Assembly (NCBI RefSeq): GCF_004342115.1
Contig: NZ_SMAC01000019.1
Location: 1 to 54,196, forward strand
Origin: Mannheimia haemolytica
GTDB lineage: Bacteria; Pseudomonadota; Gammaproteobacteria; Enterobacterales; Pasteurellaceae
Direction: 5' to 3'
DNA: 54,196 bases
Both the position numbers and the translations under genes were made by a program. Position 1 is the first letter of the stretch. Each line of letters begins with the position of its first letter. The notes below the pieces were generated by a model, which saw nothing but the letters and a program-made list of their open reading frames with translations, ran no database searches and was not told where the DNA came from. Below, in pieces: positions 46,445-54,196 of this stretch.

Positions 46445-47056
46445 ATGAAGAAATTATCATCAGCTCTTCTGTCTTGTTTTTTACTCGGCCTATCTAGCCC
46501 TGCTTTAACGGCAGACACTTACATTACTGAAAATCTGAGTACATTTATGCGCAAAGGTGCTGGTGATCAATTCCGCATTTCAGGCGCTATTCAAGCAGGT
46601 GAAAAAGTCACAGTATTAGATCGTAAAGAGCGCTACAGTCTGATTCGAGATAGTCGTAACCGTGAAGGTTGGGTACTTAATTCAGACTTAAGCGATACTG
46701 CTAGTCCAAAAGAGCTGATTCCTCAATTAAAACAACAGGTTCAAGATTTAACCAATCGCCTGAGCAAAATCGATACCGAATGGCAACAACGTACCGCAGA
46801 AATGCAACGTAGAACGCAAGATTCAGTGCAGAAAAGCAGTGATTTGGTTGAGGAAAATGCACAACTAAAACGTGAACTGGAAATCCTGAAAAACAAAAAT
46901 CGTGATTTAGAAACAATGCACGATTCCGAGAAACGTGAAATCGTGATTCAGTGGTTCATCTATGGTGGTGCTGTGTTAGGCGCAGGTTTACTACTTGGGT
47001 TACTCGTGCCTTTCCTGATCCCTCGCCGCAGACGTAACAACAGCGGTTGGGCTTAG
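46445..47056 (+). CDS. SH3-domain membrane protein (TIGR04211, YgiM-like)
   Basis: A 203-residue protein with a signal peptide (cleavage after LTA), a bacterial SH3 domain at about 25-85 (YITENLSTFMRKGAGDQFRI, GWVLNSDLSD), a coiled coil at about 95-165, and a C-terminal membrane helix (GGAVLGAGLLLGLLVPFLIP) followed by RRRR. The family is anchored in the inner membrane facing the periplasm; its role is not well defined. TAGAGGA precedes the ATG. Confidence 0.9.
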   Translation: MKKLSSALLSCFLLGLSSPALTADTYITENLSTFMRKGAGDQFRISGAIQAGEKVTVLDRKERYSLIRDSRNREGWVLNSDLSDTASPKELIPQLKQQVQDLTNRLSKIDTEWQQRTAEMQRRTQDSVQKSSDLVEENAQLKRELEILKNKNRDLETMHDSEKREIVIQWFIYGGAVLGAGLLLGLLVPFLIPRRRRNNSGWA

Positions 47057-47076
47057 TCTGCCACAATAAAACGTAA

Positions 47077-47104
47077 AAAGGATTCAGTTTTCTGAATCCT
47101 TTTT
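47077..47104. terminator. Bidirectional terminator between SH3 gene and aroA
   Basis: AAAAGGATTCAG and CTGAATCCTTTT form a 12 bp stem with loop TTTT, followed by further T. It serves both convergent genes. Confidence 0.85.
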
Positions 47105-47109
47105 TACTT

Positions 47110-48408
47110 TTATCTGACCGATAATTTTTCCAACTCCCTAAAGTAAGTCGGGAACGTTTTAGCGGTACAATTTGGATCTAAGATCGTCACTTCTGTATTC
47201 GATAACGCAATTAATGAAAAACACATTGCCATACGGTGATCGTTATAGGTTTCAATTTCAGCGTGCTGGAAGTTTTCTAACGCAAGCGGTTGAATCCGAA
47301 TAAAATCTTCCCCTTCTTCTACCTCTGCCCCGACTTTACGCAATTCGGTTGCCATTGCTGTCAAGCGGTCGGTTTCTTTTACCCGCCAGTTATAAATATT
47401 GCGGATAACTGTTTCTCCTTCGGCAAATAAAGCGGTTGTTGCAATCGTCATTGCCGCATCAGGAATATGATTCATATCCATATCTACGCCTTTTAGCGGG
47501 GATTGCTCGGCTTGAATAAAATCCTCTCCCCAAGTGATTTTTGCCCCCATTTTTTCCAACACATCGGCAAACAAGCGGTCGCCTTGGATCGATTTTTTAC
47601 CAATGCCCGTTACTTTTACCTTGCCTTTAATCGCACCGGAGGCTAAGAAATAAGAGGCAGAAGAGGCATCTCCCTCCACCAAATAATTACCTTGTGGAGC
47701 AACATAGCCTTGTTTACCTTTAACTAAAAAGGTTTTGTAATCTCGATTTTCAACCGTAATACCAAAATCGTTCATCATCGAAAGGGTAATATCAATATAA
47801 GGTTTTGATACCAGATCACCGATAATCTCAATTTCCATATCGCTTTCCGCTAATGGGGCAGACATCAGCAATGCGGTTAGAAATTGGCTGGAAATCGAGC
47901 CGTCAATTTGCACTTTTCCACCTTGCAAACCGCTATTGCTAATTGCTAACGGCGGATAGCCTTCATTTTCTAAATACTGTACCTCTGCCCCTACTTGGCG
48001 TAAAGCATCGACTAAATGTTTAATCGGGCGTTCTTTCATTCTTGGCTCACCGGTAAGAATGATTTGAGCTGTTTCCGCCCCTTTTAAACACAATGCTGCT
48101 GCAAGTGGTCGCATTGCCGTGCCTGCATTGCCGAGAAACAGTGATAAGCCGTTTTGAACCTTAAAAGCTCCACCAATCCCTTCAACTACACAGACGGTTT
48201 TATCGTCCGATAGCTCATATTTCACGCCTAACGCTTTTAAGGCATTGAGCATATGTCGAATATCATCACTATCTAATAAATTGGTCACTTGAGTCGTACC
48301 GGTGGCTAAGGCGGCTAATAATAAGGCTCGGTTAGACAGGCTTTTAGAACCAGGTAAATTGATCTCGCCTTCTACTCGGGAAATCGGGGTTAAAGTTAGT
48401 TTTTCCAT
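47110..48408 (-). CDS. aroA: 3-phosphoshikimate 1-carboxyvinyltransferase (EPSP synthase)
   Basis: The sixth step of the shikimate pathway: transfer of enolpyruvyl from PEP to shikimate-3-phosphate. At 432 residues it has normal length. Signatures are [18 protein letters not shown] at about 19, [18 protein letters not shown] at about 91 with GNAGTAMR as in class I enzymes, and the later [15 protein letters not shown]. It lies 45 bases after hisC on the same strand, probably one transcript. Confidence 0.97.
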   Translation of the reverse strand: MEKLTLTPISRVEGEINLPGSKSLSNRALLLAALATGTTQVTNLLDSDDIRHMLNALKALGVKYELSDDKTVCVVEGIGGAFKVQNGLSLFLGNAGTAMRPLAAALCLKGAETAQIILTGEPRMKERPIKHLVDALRQVGAEVQYLENEGYPPLAISNSGLQGGKVQIDGSISSQFLTALLMSAPLAESDMEIEIIGDLVSKPYIDITLSMMNDFGITVENRDYKTFLVKGKQGYVAPQGNYLVEGDASSASYFLASGAIKGKVKVTGIGKKSIQGDRLFADVLEKMGAKITWGEDFIQAEQSPLKGVDMDMNHIPDAAMTIATTALFAEGETVIRNIYNWRVKETDRLTAMATELRKVGAEVEEGEDFIRIQPLALENFQHAEIETYNDHRMAMCFSLIALSNTEVTILDPNCTAKTFPTYFRELEKLSVR

Positions 48409-48453
48409 TTTTCTCTTTAAATTTGTAAAATTTTCATAAAAGGTAACCGCTTG

Positions 48454-49548
48454 TTAAGCTAACACTTTCAATAAGGCAGTAAAAAATCTCTCGTTTTCTT
48501 GCGGTAAACCGATACTAATGCGTAAATGATTCGGCATTCCATAACCTGCTATCGAGCGAACAATCACGCCTTCACGCAGTAATGCCTCATAAATCGGAGC
48601 GGCAGGACGTTTGAAATCAATAGTAATAAAATTGCCCTTAGAAGGGATATATTCCAAGCCGTTTGCTTGGCAGAAAGCCTCATAGCGAGCCATTTCCAAG
48701 CGGTTATTTTCTGCCACTTTTTTGACAAATTCATCATCATTCATTACCGCAATCGCTGAAGCTAAGGCAAGACTATTGCAGTTAAACGGCTGGCGAACAC
48801 GATTTAATAAATCCGCAATTTCAGGGTTTGAAACCGCATAACCAATCCGAAGCCCGGCTAAGCCGTAAGCCTTAGAGAGTGAACGTGACACAATTAAATT
48901 CGGGTATTTTGCCAATAAGCCAAACGAATCCACCCGTTCTTGAGGCGCAGTAAACTCGGTATAAGCTTCGTCCAGCACCACGATTACATTTGCCGGCACT
49001 TTAGCTAAAAAGCCCTCAATTTCCGCTTGGGTTAAAAAATTACCGGTCGGATTATTCGGGTTGGCAATAAAAATTAATTTAGTTTTTTCGGTAATTGCAG
49101 CCAAAAAGGCATCTAAATTGTGTCCCCAATTTTTAGCCAGAATTTCACGGGCAACGGCATTAATCGCTTTCGTCACCAACGGATACACAATAAACGCATA
49201 CTGAGAATAGATAATTTCATCTTGCTCACCGGCGAAGGTGTGGGCAAACAGCTCTAATAAATCGTTTGAGCCATTGCCTAAGGTGATTTGATTGGCTTGT
49301 ACGCCAAATTTTTGGGCAATAGTGGTTTTTAATTCAAAGCCGTTTGAATCCGGATAGCGGGTTAAATCGTCAAGCTGATTCAGAATCGCCTTTTTTGCAC
49401 TTTCAGGAAAACCAAACGGGTTTTCGTTCGAGGCTAATTTAATGATATTTTGAATCCCTAATTCACGCTCTAGCTCCTCAATCGGCTTTCCTGCTTGGTA
49501 AGGCGAAAGGGATTTCACGCCCTCATTTGCGATGTTGATAAATTGCAT
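48454..49548 (-). CDS. hisC: Histidinol-phosphate aminotransferase
   Basis: A 364-residue PLP aminotransferase of fold type I acting in histidine synthesis; such HisC copies next to aroA may also transaminate aromatic amino acids. Signatures are KLASNENPFG at about 38, the PLP lysine in SRSLSKAYGLAGLRIGY at about 225, and the C-terminal LRISIGLPQENE. GAGGT precedes the ATG. Its position beside aroA, away from other his genes, supports a second HisC-type enzyme. Confidence 0.93.
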   Translation of the reverse strand: MQFINIANEGVKSLSPYQAGKPIEELERELGIQNIIKLASNENPFGFPESAKKAILNQLDDLTRYPDSNGFELKTTIAQKFGVQANQITLGNGSNDLLELFAHTFAGEQDEIIYSQYAFIVYPLVTKAINAVAREILAKNWGHNLDAFLAAITEKTKLIFIANPNNPTGNFLTQAEIEGFLAKVPANVIVVLDEAYTEFTAPQERVDSFGLLAKYPNLIVSRSLSKAYGLAGLRIGYAVSNPEIADLLNRVRQPFNCNSLALASAIAVMNDDEFVKKVAENNRLEMARYEAFCQANGLEYIPSKGNFITIDFKRPAAPIYEALLREGVIVRSIAGYGMPNHLRISIGLPQENERFFTALLKVLA

Positions 49549-49750
49549 AATAACCTCTGATTATTCTTATAAAATATAAGTTCGGATTGTAGTAAAGAAT
49601 GATTGCCTTTACCAGTAAATTTTTTGTTACAACTGGAAAGAAATTGGTACAAACATTCGGATTAGCTTTGCAAAAAGCGTAAAAAATCTTACCGCTTGTC
49701 ATTTATCAGTTAGGGAAAATAAAAAATCACTCTCTTATATAAAAACAATT

Positions 49751-49766
49751 ACGCAAACGATTGCTT
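49751..49766 (+). promoter_or_regulatory. PurR-like operator
   Basis: ACGCAAACGATTGCTT differs from the consensus ACGCAAACGTTTGCGT at two positions. It lies about 55 bases before the start of the purine permease gene, where PurR would repress. Confidence 0.75.
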
Positions 49767-49819
49767 ATTAAAAAAACTTCAGTATAATGCCGACATTTTT
49801 TAACTCTCGAGGAATCACT

Positions 49820-51139
49820 ATGAACCATTTACTTTATTCTGTCGAAGACAAACCGCCTTTCGGGCTGAGCTTATTGCTTGCCTCACAACATTTATTAGCC
49901 GCTTTAGGTGGCATTATCGCTGTGCCTTTAGTGCTAGGGAATGTACTCAAACTCTCTACTGCGGATACTATAATCTTAGTTAATGCTGCACTTTTAATTT
50001 CAGGCATCGTCACTATTATTCAATGTCGAGGTATTGGCCCAATCGGGATTAGACTACCGAGTGTAATGGGAACTAGCTTTACGTTTGTTGCAGCAGCATT
50101 AGCGATTGGTTTCAGTGAAAGTGGCATTGCCGGCATTATGGGAGCCTCTTTAGTTGGCTCTCTAGTGATGATTATCGGCAGTTTTTTTATGCCTTATATC
50201 CGTAAGCTTTTTCCACCCGTGGTAACAGGTACTGTCATAATGATGATTGGCCTAAGTTTAATTCCTGTTGCAGTAGACTGGTTTGCTGGTGGTCAGCGTA
50301 CTGATCCACACTATGCAACCCCAGAAAATCTTATAATGGCTAGTTTTGTATTAATTATTGTCGTTGCTTTAGTACAATGGGGGAAAGGTATTTTTTCAGC
50401 TGCTGCTATTGTGATTGGTATGATGATAGGTTATATCGTTTCGCTAGCTCTGGGTTGGGTAAGTTTTAATGGCGTGAAAGAAGCACAACTTTTTGCGTTA
50501 CCACAACCTCTACATTTTGGCTTAGAATTTCCAATCTCCGGTATCATCGGAATGTCAATTGCTTATTTAGTTACCATTGTAGAATCTAGCGGAAATTTCT
50601 TAGCACTAGGCAATGCAACTAAAACTGAAATTACCGGAAAACACTTACGTGGAGGTGTATTATGTGATGGTTTAGGCTCAGCATTTGCGGCAATTATGTC
50701 CACAACTCCCTTTTCTTCTTTCTCACAAAATATTGGGGTCATTTCATTAACCGGTGTAGCCAGTCGCTATGTTGTAGCATTTACAGGCGCATTACTTGTA
50801 CTAGCCGGTTTATTTCCTGTATTTGGAGCATTAATCGTGTCTATCCCGTTACCTGTGCTTGGCGGTGCAGGCTTAATGATGTTTGCCATGATTATCGCAG
50901 CCGGTATCCAAATGTTAGATAATATTCAACGTAGCAAACGAAACGGTTTAATTATTGCTATCTCTATCGGTTGTGGGCTGGCCGTAACAACTCGACCTGA
51001 GCTATTGGATAAGCTTCCATACTTCTTTAAAGAAGTTTTTGGCTCAGGTATTACGGTCGGCTCCTTATTAGCACTTATTTTGAATTTAGTTTTACCTGAA
51101 GATAAAATAACCAAGAAAGAAAATAAGAGTGATGAATAA
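49820..51139 (+). CDS. NCS2 nucleobase permease, xanthine/uric acid type
   Basis: A 439-residue cation symporter with about 14 helices of the nucleobase:cation symporter-2 family. The helix-1 LLLASQHLLAALGGIIAVPL, the helix-3 MGTSFTFVAAALAIG and the substrate motif SSFSQNIGVISLTGVASRYV are typical of the xanthine/urate branch rather than UraA, which has a GEN motif there. The ATG at 49820 has GAGGA upstream and is preferred over 49787. The PurR-like operator upstream supports purine transport. Confidence 0.92.
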   Translation: MNHLLYSVEDKPPFGLSLLLASQHLLAALGGIIAVPLVLGNVLKLSTADTIILVNAALLISGIVTIIQCRGIGPIGIRLPSVMGTSFTFVAAALAIGFSESGIAGIMGASLVGSLVMIIGSFFMPYIRKLFPPVVTGTVIMMIGLSLIPVAVDWFAGGQRTDPHYATPENLIMASFVLIIVVALVQWGKGIFSAAAIVIGMMIGYIVSLALGWVSFNGVKEAQLFALPQPLHFGLEFPISGIIGMSIAYLVTIVESSGNFLALGNATKTEITGKHLRGGVLCDGLGSAFAAIMSTTPFSSFSQNIGVISLTGVASRYVVAFTGALLVLAGLFPVFGALIVSIPLPVLGGAGLMMFAMIIAAGIQMLDNIQRSKRNGLIIAISIGCGLAVTTRPELLDKLPYFFKEVFGSGITVGSLLALILNLVLPEDKITKKENKSDE

Positions 51140-51155
51140 ATCACCCTAAAAAAAC

Positions 51156-51195
51156 AAGGACAGCTCACAATACAACTTTGATGCTGTCCTTTATT
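51156..51195 (+). terminator. Terminator after the purine permease gene
   Basis: AAGGACAGC at 51156-51164 and GCTGTCCTT at 51183-51191 form a 9 bp stem with an 18-base loop followed by TATT. Confidence 0.65.
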
Positions 51196-51233
51196 CCCAT
51201 AGAGAGCATATTTAAATTTAGGTTAATAAAAAA

Positions 51234-51277
51234 ATCTGCACTCTATATTGGTGTTTACCTTTAGAGTACAGATTTCT
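51234..51277 (-). terminator. Probable terminator after ftsH
   Basis: An imperfect dyad (AATCTGCACTCTA against TAGAGTACAGATT, one bulge) lies between the convergent permease and ftsH genes and has T/A runs at both ends. Confidence 0.5.
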
Positions 51278-51308
51278 TCTTATTCTAACTTTCTAGCAAA
51301 CAATTAGA

Positions 51309-53261
51309 TTAATGTTCCGCTTTGGTATCGGCTAACGAATCCCCAATGTTATTATCTTTATTTGGATTATCCTCTAAAGTTGAACTTACATCCGCTGCCT
51401 GTTCACCACTTGGTGGAGTGGCGTTATCGTCTTTAGTTGGGGTATCTGTCCAACCTGATGGTTCACCCACCGGACGGCGTGCCATTAAATCATCAATTTG
51501 CTTGCTGTCTAAGGTTTCGTATTTCAATAAGGCATCTTTCATTGCGTGTAAGATGTCCATATTTTCTTCCAAAGTTTGCTTCGCTCGTTGATAGTTGCGG
51601 TCAATGATCTTACGCATTTCCACATCAATCAATTTTTGCGACTCTTCCGATACGCCCTTAATTGCACCCATTCCATCTTCATTTTGATAGAAAATCGGGC
51701 CTAATTCTTTTGAGAAGCCCCATTGAGTAACCATTGCTCGTGCAATTTGGGTTGCTCGATGAATATCAGAGGAAGCCCCTGTGGTAATTTTATCTTCACC
51801 AAAAATCAAGCCCTCAGCAATTCGCCCTGCAAATAGGGTGGAAAGTTGGCTTTCCAATTTGGTAAATGTTTCGCTTACACGGTCACCTTCCGGTAAGAAT
51901 TGAGCAAAACCTAACGCCTGACCACGAGGCACAATTGTCACTTTATTCAGCGGATCGTGTTCCGGCATTAAATAGCCAACAATAACGTGTCCAGCTTCGT
52001 GGTAAGCAGTATTGATGATCTCTTTTTCCGTCATTGTATTTGAACGTCGTTCCGGCCCCATATTGATTTTGTCACGGGCTTCTTCGAAATCTTCCATCGT
52101 TACCACACGTTTATTCTTACGGGCAGCAAATAAGGCAGCTTCGTTCACCAAGTTTGCTAATTGAGCACCAGAGTAACCCGGCGTACCACGAGCAATTTGC
52201 ATCGGGTCAACTCCCTCTGCAAGCGGTACTTTTTTCAAGTGAACTTTCAAAATTTGCTCACGCCCTTTCACGTTCGGCAAATCGACCGTGACTTGGCGGT
52301 CGAAACGCCCCGGACGAGTTAAGGCATCATCTAACACATCGGCACGGTTGGTTGCAGCGATGATAATCACACCTTCAGAGCCTTCAAAGCCGTCCATCTC
52401 AACTAACATTTGGTTGAGGGTTTGTTCACGCTCATCGTGTCCACCGCTGAAACCTGCACCACCACGTTTACGCCCTACCGCATCAATTTCATCAATAAAA
52501 ATAATACAAGGGGCATTTTTCTTGGCTTGGTCGAATAAATCACGCACCCGTGAAGCACCCACACCTACAAACATTTCCACGAAGTCGGAACCTGCCATTG
52601 TAAAGAATGGCACTCGTGCTTCACCTGCAATCGCTTTCGCCAATAAGGTTTTACCCGTACCCGGAGGGCCTACCATCAAGATCCCTTTTGGAATGCGCCC
52701 ACCTAATTTTTGAAATTTAGTTGGGTCACGCAAAAACTCAACAACTTCGCCTACTTCTTCTTTGGCTTCATCACAGCCGGCTACATCAGAAAATCTGGTC
52801 TTAACTTCGTCTGCGGTCAACATTTTGGCTTTATTTTTCCCAAAGCCCATTGCACCACGTCCTCCGCCACCTTGCATTTGTCGCATATAAAACACATAGA
52901 AACCGATTAACAGCAACATTGGGAACCAAGAAATCAAAATTTGCGAGAGCAAGCCACGACGCTCAGCAGGCTGACCGGTAATCACTGCATTGGTTTTTGC
53001 TAAATCTGCCATTAAGTACTCATCATACATCGGCATTACGGTTTGGTAGGTTGCACCATCATTTTTCGTCACCAAAATGGTGTCATCATTCTGTTTGAAA
53101 TCGACCCCTTTTAAACGATTTTCTTTAATATCGCTTAAAAAAGTCGAATATGGCACTGTATTTGAGCTACCACTGAAATTAGAATTAAAACCTTCATAGG
53201 CTGTCATCATCACAATGGCAATCACCACCCAAAGTAAAATATTTTTAACCATATCGTTCAA
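51309..53261 (-). CDS. ftsH: ATP-dependent zinc metalloprotease FtsH
   Basis: A 650-residue membrane-bound AAA+ protease for misfolded membrane proteins, LpxC and sigma-32. Two N-terminal helices (about 5-20 and 105-125) flank a periplasmic domain. Walker [14 protein letters not shown] is at about 197, Walker [13 protein letters not shown], and the zinc site HEAGH at about 420. The C-terminal tail is acidic and Asn-rich. The start is TTG 53261, with AGGGG seven bases upstream, matching the longer MSDM-type start seen in E. coli. ATG 53252 (MVKNILLW) is the alternative. It lies downstream of rlmE, as is usual. Confidence 0.96.
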   Translation of the reverse strand: MNDMVKNILLWVVIAIVMMTAYEGFNSNFSGSSNTVPYSTFLSDIKENRLKGVDFKQNDDTILVTKNDGATYQTVMPMYDEYLMADLAKTNAVITGQPAERRGLLSQILISWFPMLLLIGFYVFYMRQMQGGGGRGAMGFGKNKAKMLTADEVKTRFSDVAGCDEAKEEVGEVVEFLRDPTKFQKLGGRIPKGILMVGPPGTGKTLLAKAIAGEARVPFFTMAGSDFVEMFVGVGASRVRDLFDQAKKNAPCIIFIDEIDAVGRKRGGAGFSGGHDEREQTLNQMLVEMDGFEGSEGVIIIAATNRADVLDDALTRPGRFDRQVTVDLPNVKGREQILKVHLKKVPLAEGVDPMQIARGTPGYSGAQLANLVNEAALFAARKNKRVVTMEDFEEARDKINMGPERRSNTMTEKEIINTAYHEAGHVIVGYLMPEHDPLNKVTIVPRGQALGFAQFLPEGDRVSETFTKLESQLSTLFAGRIAEGLIFGEDKITTGASSDIHRATQIARAMVTQWGFSKELGPIFYQNEDGMGAIKGVSEESQKLIDVEMRKIIDRNYQRAKQTLEENMDILHAMKDALLKYETLDSKQIDDLMARRPVGEPSGWTDTPTKDDNATPPSGEQAADVSSTLEDNPNKDNNIGDSLADTKAEH

Positions 53262-53372
53262 GGTTAATCCCCTATCTGCTGAATAAAAAACTGTTCAAGA
53301 TTACTATAAAAGCGGTCGAATTTTCCAATTTTTTTGCAAAATGTTAATAAAAAATGACCGCTTGCTTGTTTT

Positions 53373-53999
53373 CTAGCCTTTATAACCTGTCGCTACAATA
53401 TAAACTTCTCGAGACCGATCTCGAGACGCCTCCGGTTTTCTGACTTTTACCACACTAAAGAGCGAGCGGATTTCTCGAAGGTATTCATCAAATCCTTCGC
53501 CTTGGAATACCTTAACCACAAAACTGCCTTTGGTTGCTAATACTTGGCGACACATATCCAATGCCAATTCCACTAAATACATTGCACGAGGAATATCAAC
53601 CGACGGCATACCGCTGAAATTGGGAGCCATATCCGACATCACCACATTCACTTTGTCTTCGCCTACTCGCTCAAGTAACGCATTCAGCACCGATTCTTCA
53701 CGGAAGTCGCCTTGTAAGAAATCCACGCCTACAATCGGGTTCATATCTAAAATATCACAAGCGATTACTCTGCCCTTACTGCCGATTTGCGTCACCACAT
53801 ATTGCGACCAACCGCCCGGTGCGGCACCGAGATCCACCACCGTCATTCCCGGTTTGAATAAACGGTCGGTTTGTTGAATTTCATCTAACTTAAAATACGC
53901 CCGTGAACGCAATTTTTGTTTATGTGCTTTTTGCACAAATTGATCTTTAAAATGTTCTGCAAGCCAACGTGATGAACTCGCACTTCGTTTTCTACCCAT
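53373..53999 (-). CDS. rlmE: 23S rRNA (uridine-2552-2'-O)-methyltransferase RlmE (FtsJ/RrmJ)
   Basis: Methylates U2552 of 23S rRNA late in 50S assembly, using S-adenosylmethionine. At 208 residues it has normal length. The SAM motif [13 protein letters not shown] is at about 57-69. The K-D-K-E catalytic set is visible: Lys in [11 protein letters not shown], Asp in [12 protein letters not shown], Lys in [12 protein letters not shown], Glu in REVYIVATG. It starts about 100 bases from the IS end at the right edge, so its promoter region may be partly displaced. Confidence 0.97.
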   Translation of the reverse strand: MGRKRSASSSRWLAEHFKDQFVQKAHKQKLRSRAYFKLDEIQQTDRLFKPGMTVVDLGAAPGGWSQYVVTQIGSKGRVIACDILDMNPIVGVDFLQGDFREESVLNALLERVGEDKVNVVMSDMAPNFSGMPSVDIPRAMYLVELALDMCRQVLATKGSFVVKVFQGEGFDEYLREIRSLFSVVKVRKPEASRDRSREVYIVATGYKG

Positions 54000-54102
54000 T
54001 TGTTCTTCTATCTTAATTAATTCAACGATTTATAATAAGGGTTAAATTAGCAAATTCAAGAGATGTTCTAAAATTTAGCTCGGCTTATTATGCTTAATTA
54101 AT

Positions 54103-54196
54103 GGGGCTGTCCTAGATAACTAACCTAAACTACCCTTAACCAATTGTTTTAAAAAGGATATTTGAGATTTTAAGTCACTGTGATTAAAACGCCATT
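54103..54196. mobile_element. End of a second IS1595-family element, continuing past the window
   Basis: The sequence GGGGCTGTCCTAGAT at 54103-54117 matches the IS ends at 31383 and 32094 (GGGGCTGTAGTAGAT) at 13 of 15 bases and is followed inward by the 3' end of a transposase gene. It differs enough to be a related but distinct element. The other end and the target duplication lie outside the window. Confidence 0.8.
54120..54196 (-). CDS. IS1595-family transposase, C-terminal part only
   Basis: Read on the minus strand, the last codons are WRFNHSDLKSQISFLKQL, ending VKGSLG and TAG at 54120-54122. The WRFNHS segment corresponds to FRFNFG near the end of the transposase at 31422-32074. The gene continues beyond the window edge, so only 24 codons are visible. 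Whether it is intact cannot be judged. Confidence 0.78.
   Translation of the reverse strand, partial: WRFNHSDLKSQISFLKQLVKGSLG

Noticed and set aside
49560-49819. Purine riboswitch upstream of the NCS2 gene
   Set aside because: No three-way junction or conserved loop sequences seen; a PurR-like operator explains purine control better.
52288-52713. 141-codon open frame on the plus strand inside ftsH
   Set aside because: Antisense shadow of a strongly conserved gene; the product is Ser/Pro/Arg-rich and recognisable as reversed AAA+ codons.

Overview
The window looks like chromosome of a Pasteurellaceae bacterium of the Actinobacillus/Mannheimia/Glaesserella branch. The base composition is AT-rich, gene content and order are typical of the family (glnD, serC, aroA with hisC, ftsH with rlmE, dnaB-ycgL-nrdR, cspD, tgt), and the 9-mer ACAAGCGGT and its complement recur throughout. 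That 9-mer is the core of the Apl-type DNA uptake signal sequence (USS), as opposed to the Hin-type AAGTGCGGT. I cannot name the species from sequence alone.

Left part (1-12.6 kb): a short tRNA 3'-end-like fragment and three hairpin-plus-T structures lead to a secreted sialidase of autotransporter type with a CRP-like site upstream. Then come hpt, pmbA, darP and a run of small membrane and cofactor genes (SirB2-like, DUF554, ubiX, yhbP). A siderophore locus follows: an AraC regulator, a divergent TonB-dependent receptor with a Fur-like box, and a periplasmic esterase that carries a frameshift. Middle-left (12.6-26.1 kb): a TusA-like protein, a frameshifted hemerythrin-domain gene, tgt, a 46-residue glycine-rich lipoprotein, a DUF1439 protein, cspD and a DMT transporter. 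An AraC-controlled sugar ABC importer with an FGGY kinase comes next, then yedE-yedF and a VanZ-like protein.

The accessory segment (26.1-33.0 kb) is the most unusual part. A nitronate monooxygenase gene and a LysR-type regulator gene, which look like a natural pair, are separated by a very AT-rich 4.1 kb gene. It encodes an N-terminal PD-(D/E)XK (Mrr-like) nuclease domain joined to a STAND-type P-loop NTPase and a long C-terminal region. This is the architecture of Avs/AVAST-type antiphage sensors. Its last codons are cut off by a 712 bp IS1595-family (IS1016-like) insertion sequence with a perfect 8 bp target duplication. The IS transposase is frameshifted and the LysR gene has an in-frame stop. 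The end of a second, related IS lies at the right edge of the window.

Right part (33.0-54.2 kb): nrdR-ycgL-dnaB; a Fur-boxed siderophore ABC transporter (binding protein frameshifted, two permeases, ATPase); glnD; yrbG-like antiporter; serC; a DUF47-pit phosphate transport pair; an SH3-domain membrane protein; hisC-aroA; an NCS2 purine permease behind a PurR-like operator; and ftsH-rlmE.

Four genes (esterase, hemerythrin, IS transposase, siderophore-binding protein) each read as if one base were missing, and a fifth (lysR) has a single nonsense codon. Whether these are real lesions or base-calling errors should be settled before concluding that these functions are lost. All assignments come from reading the sequence; no database search was run.
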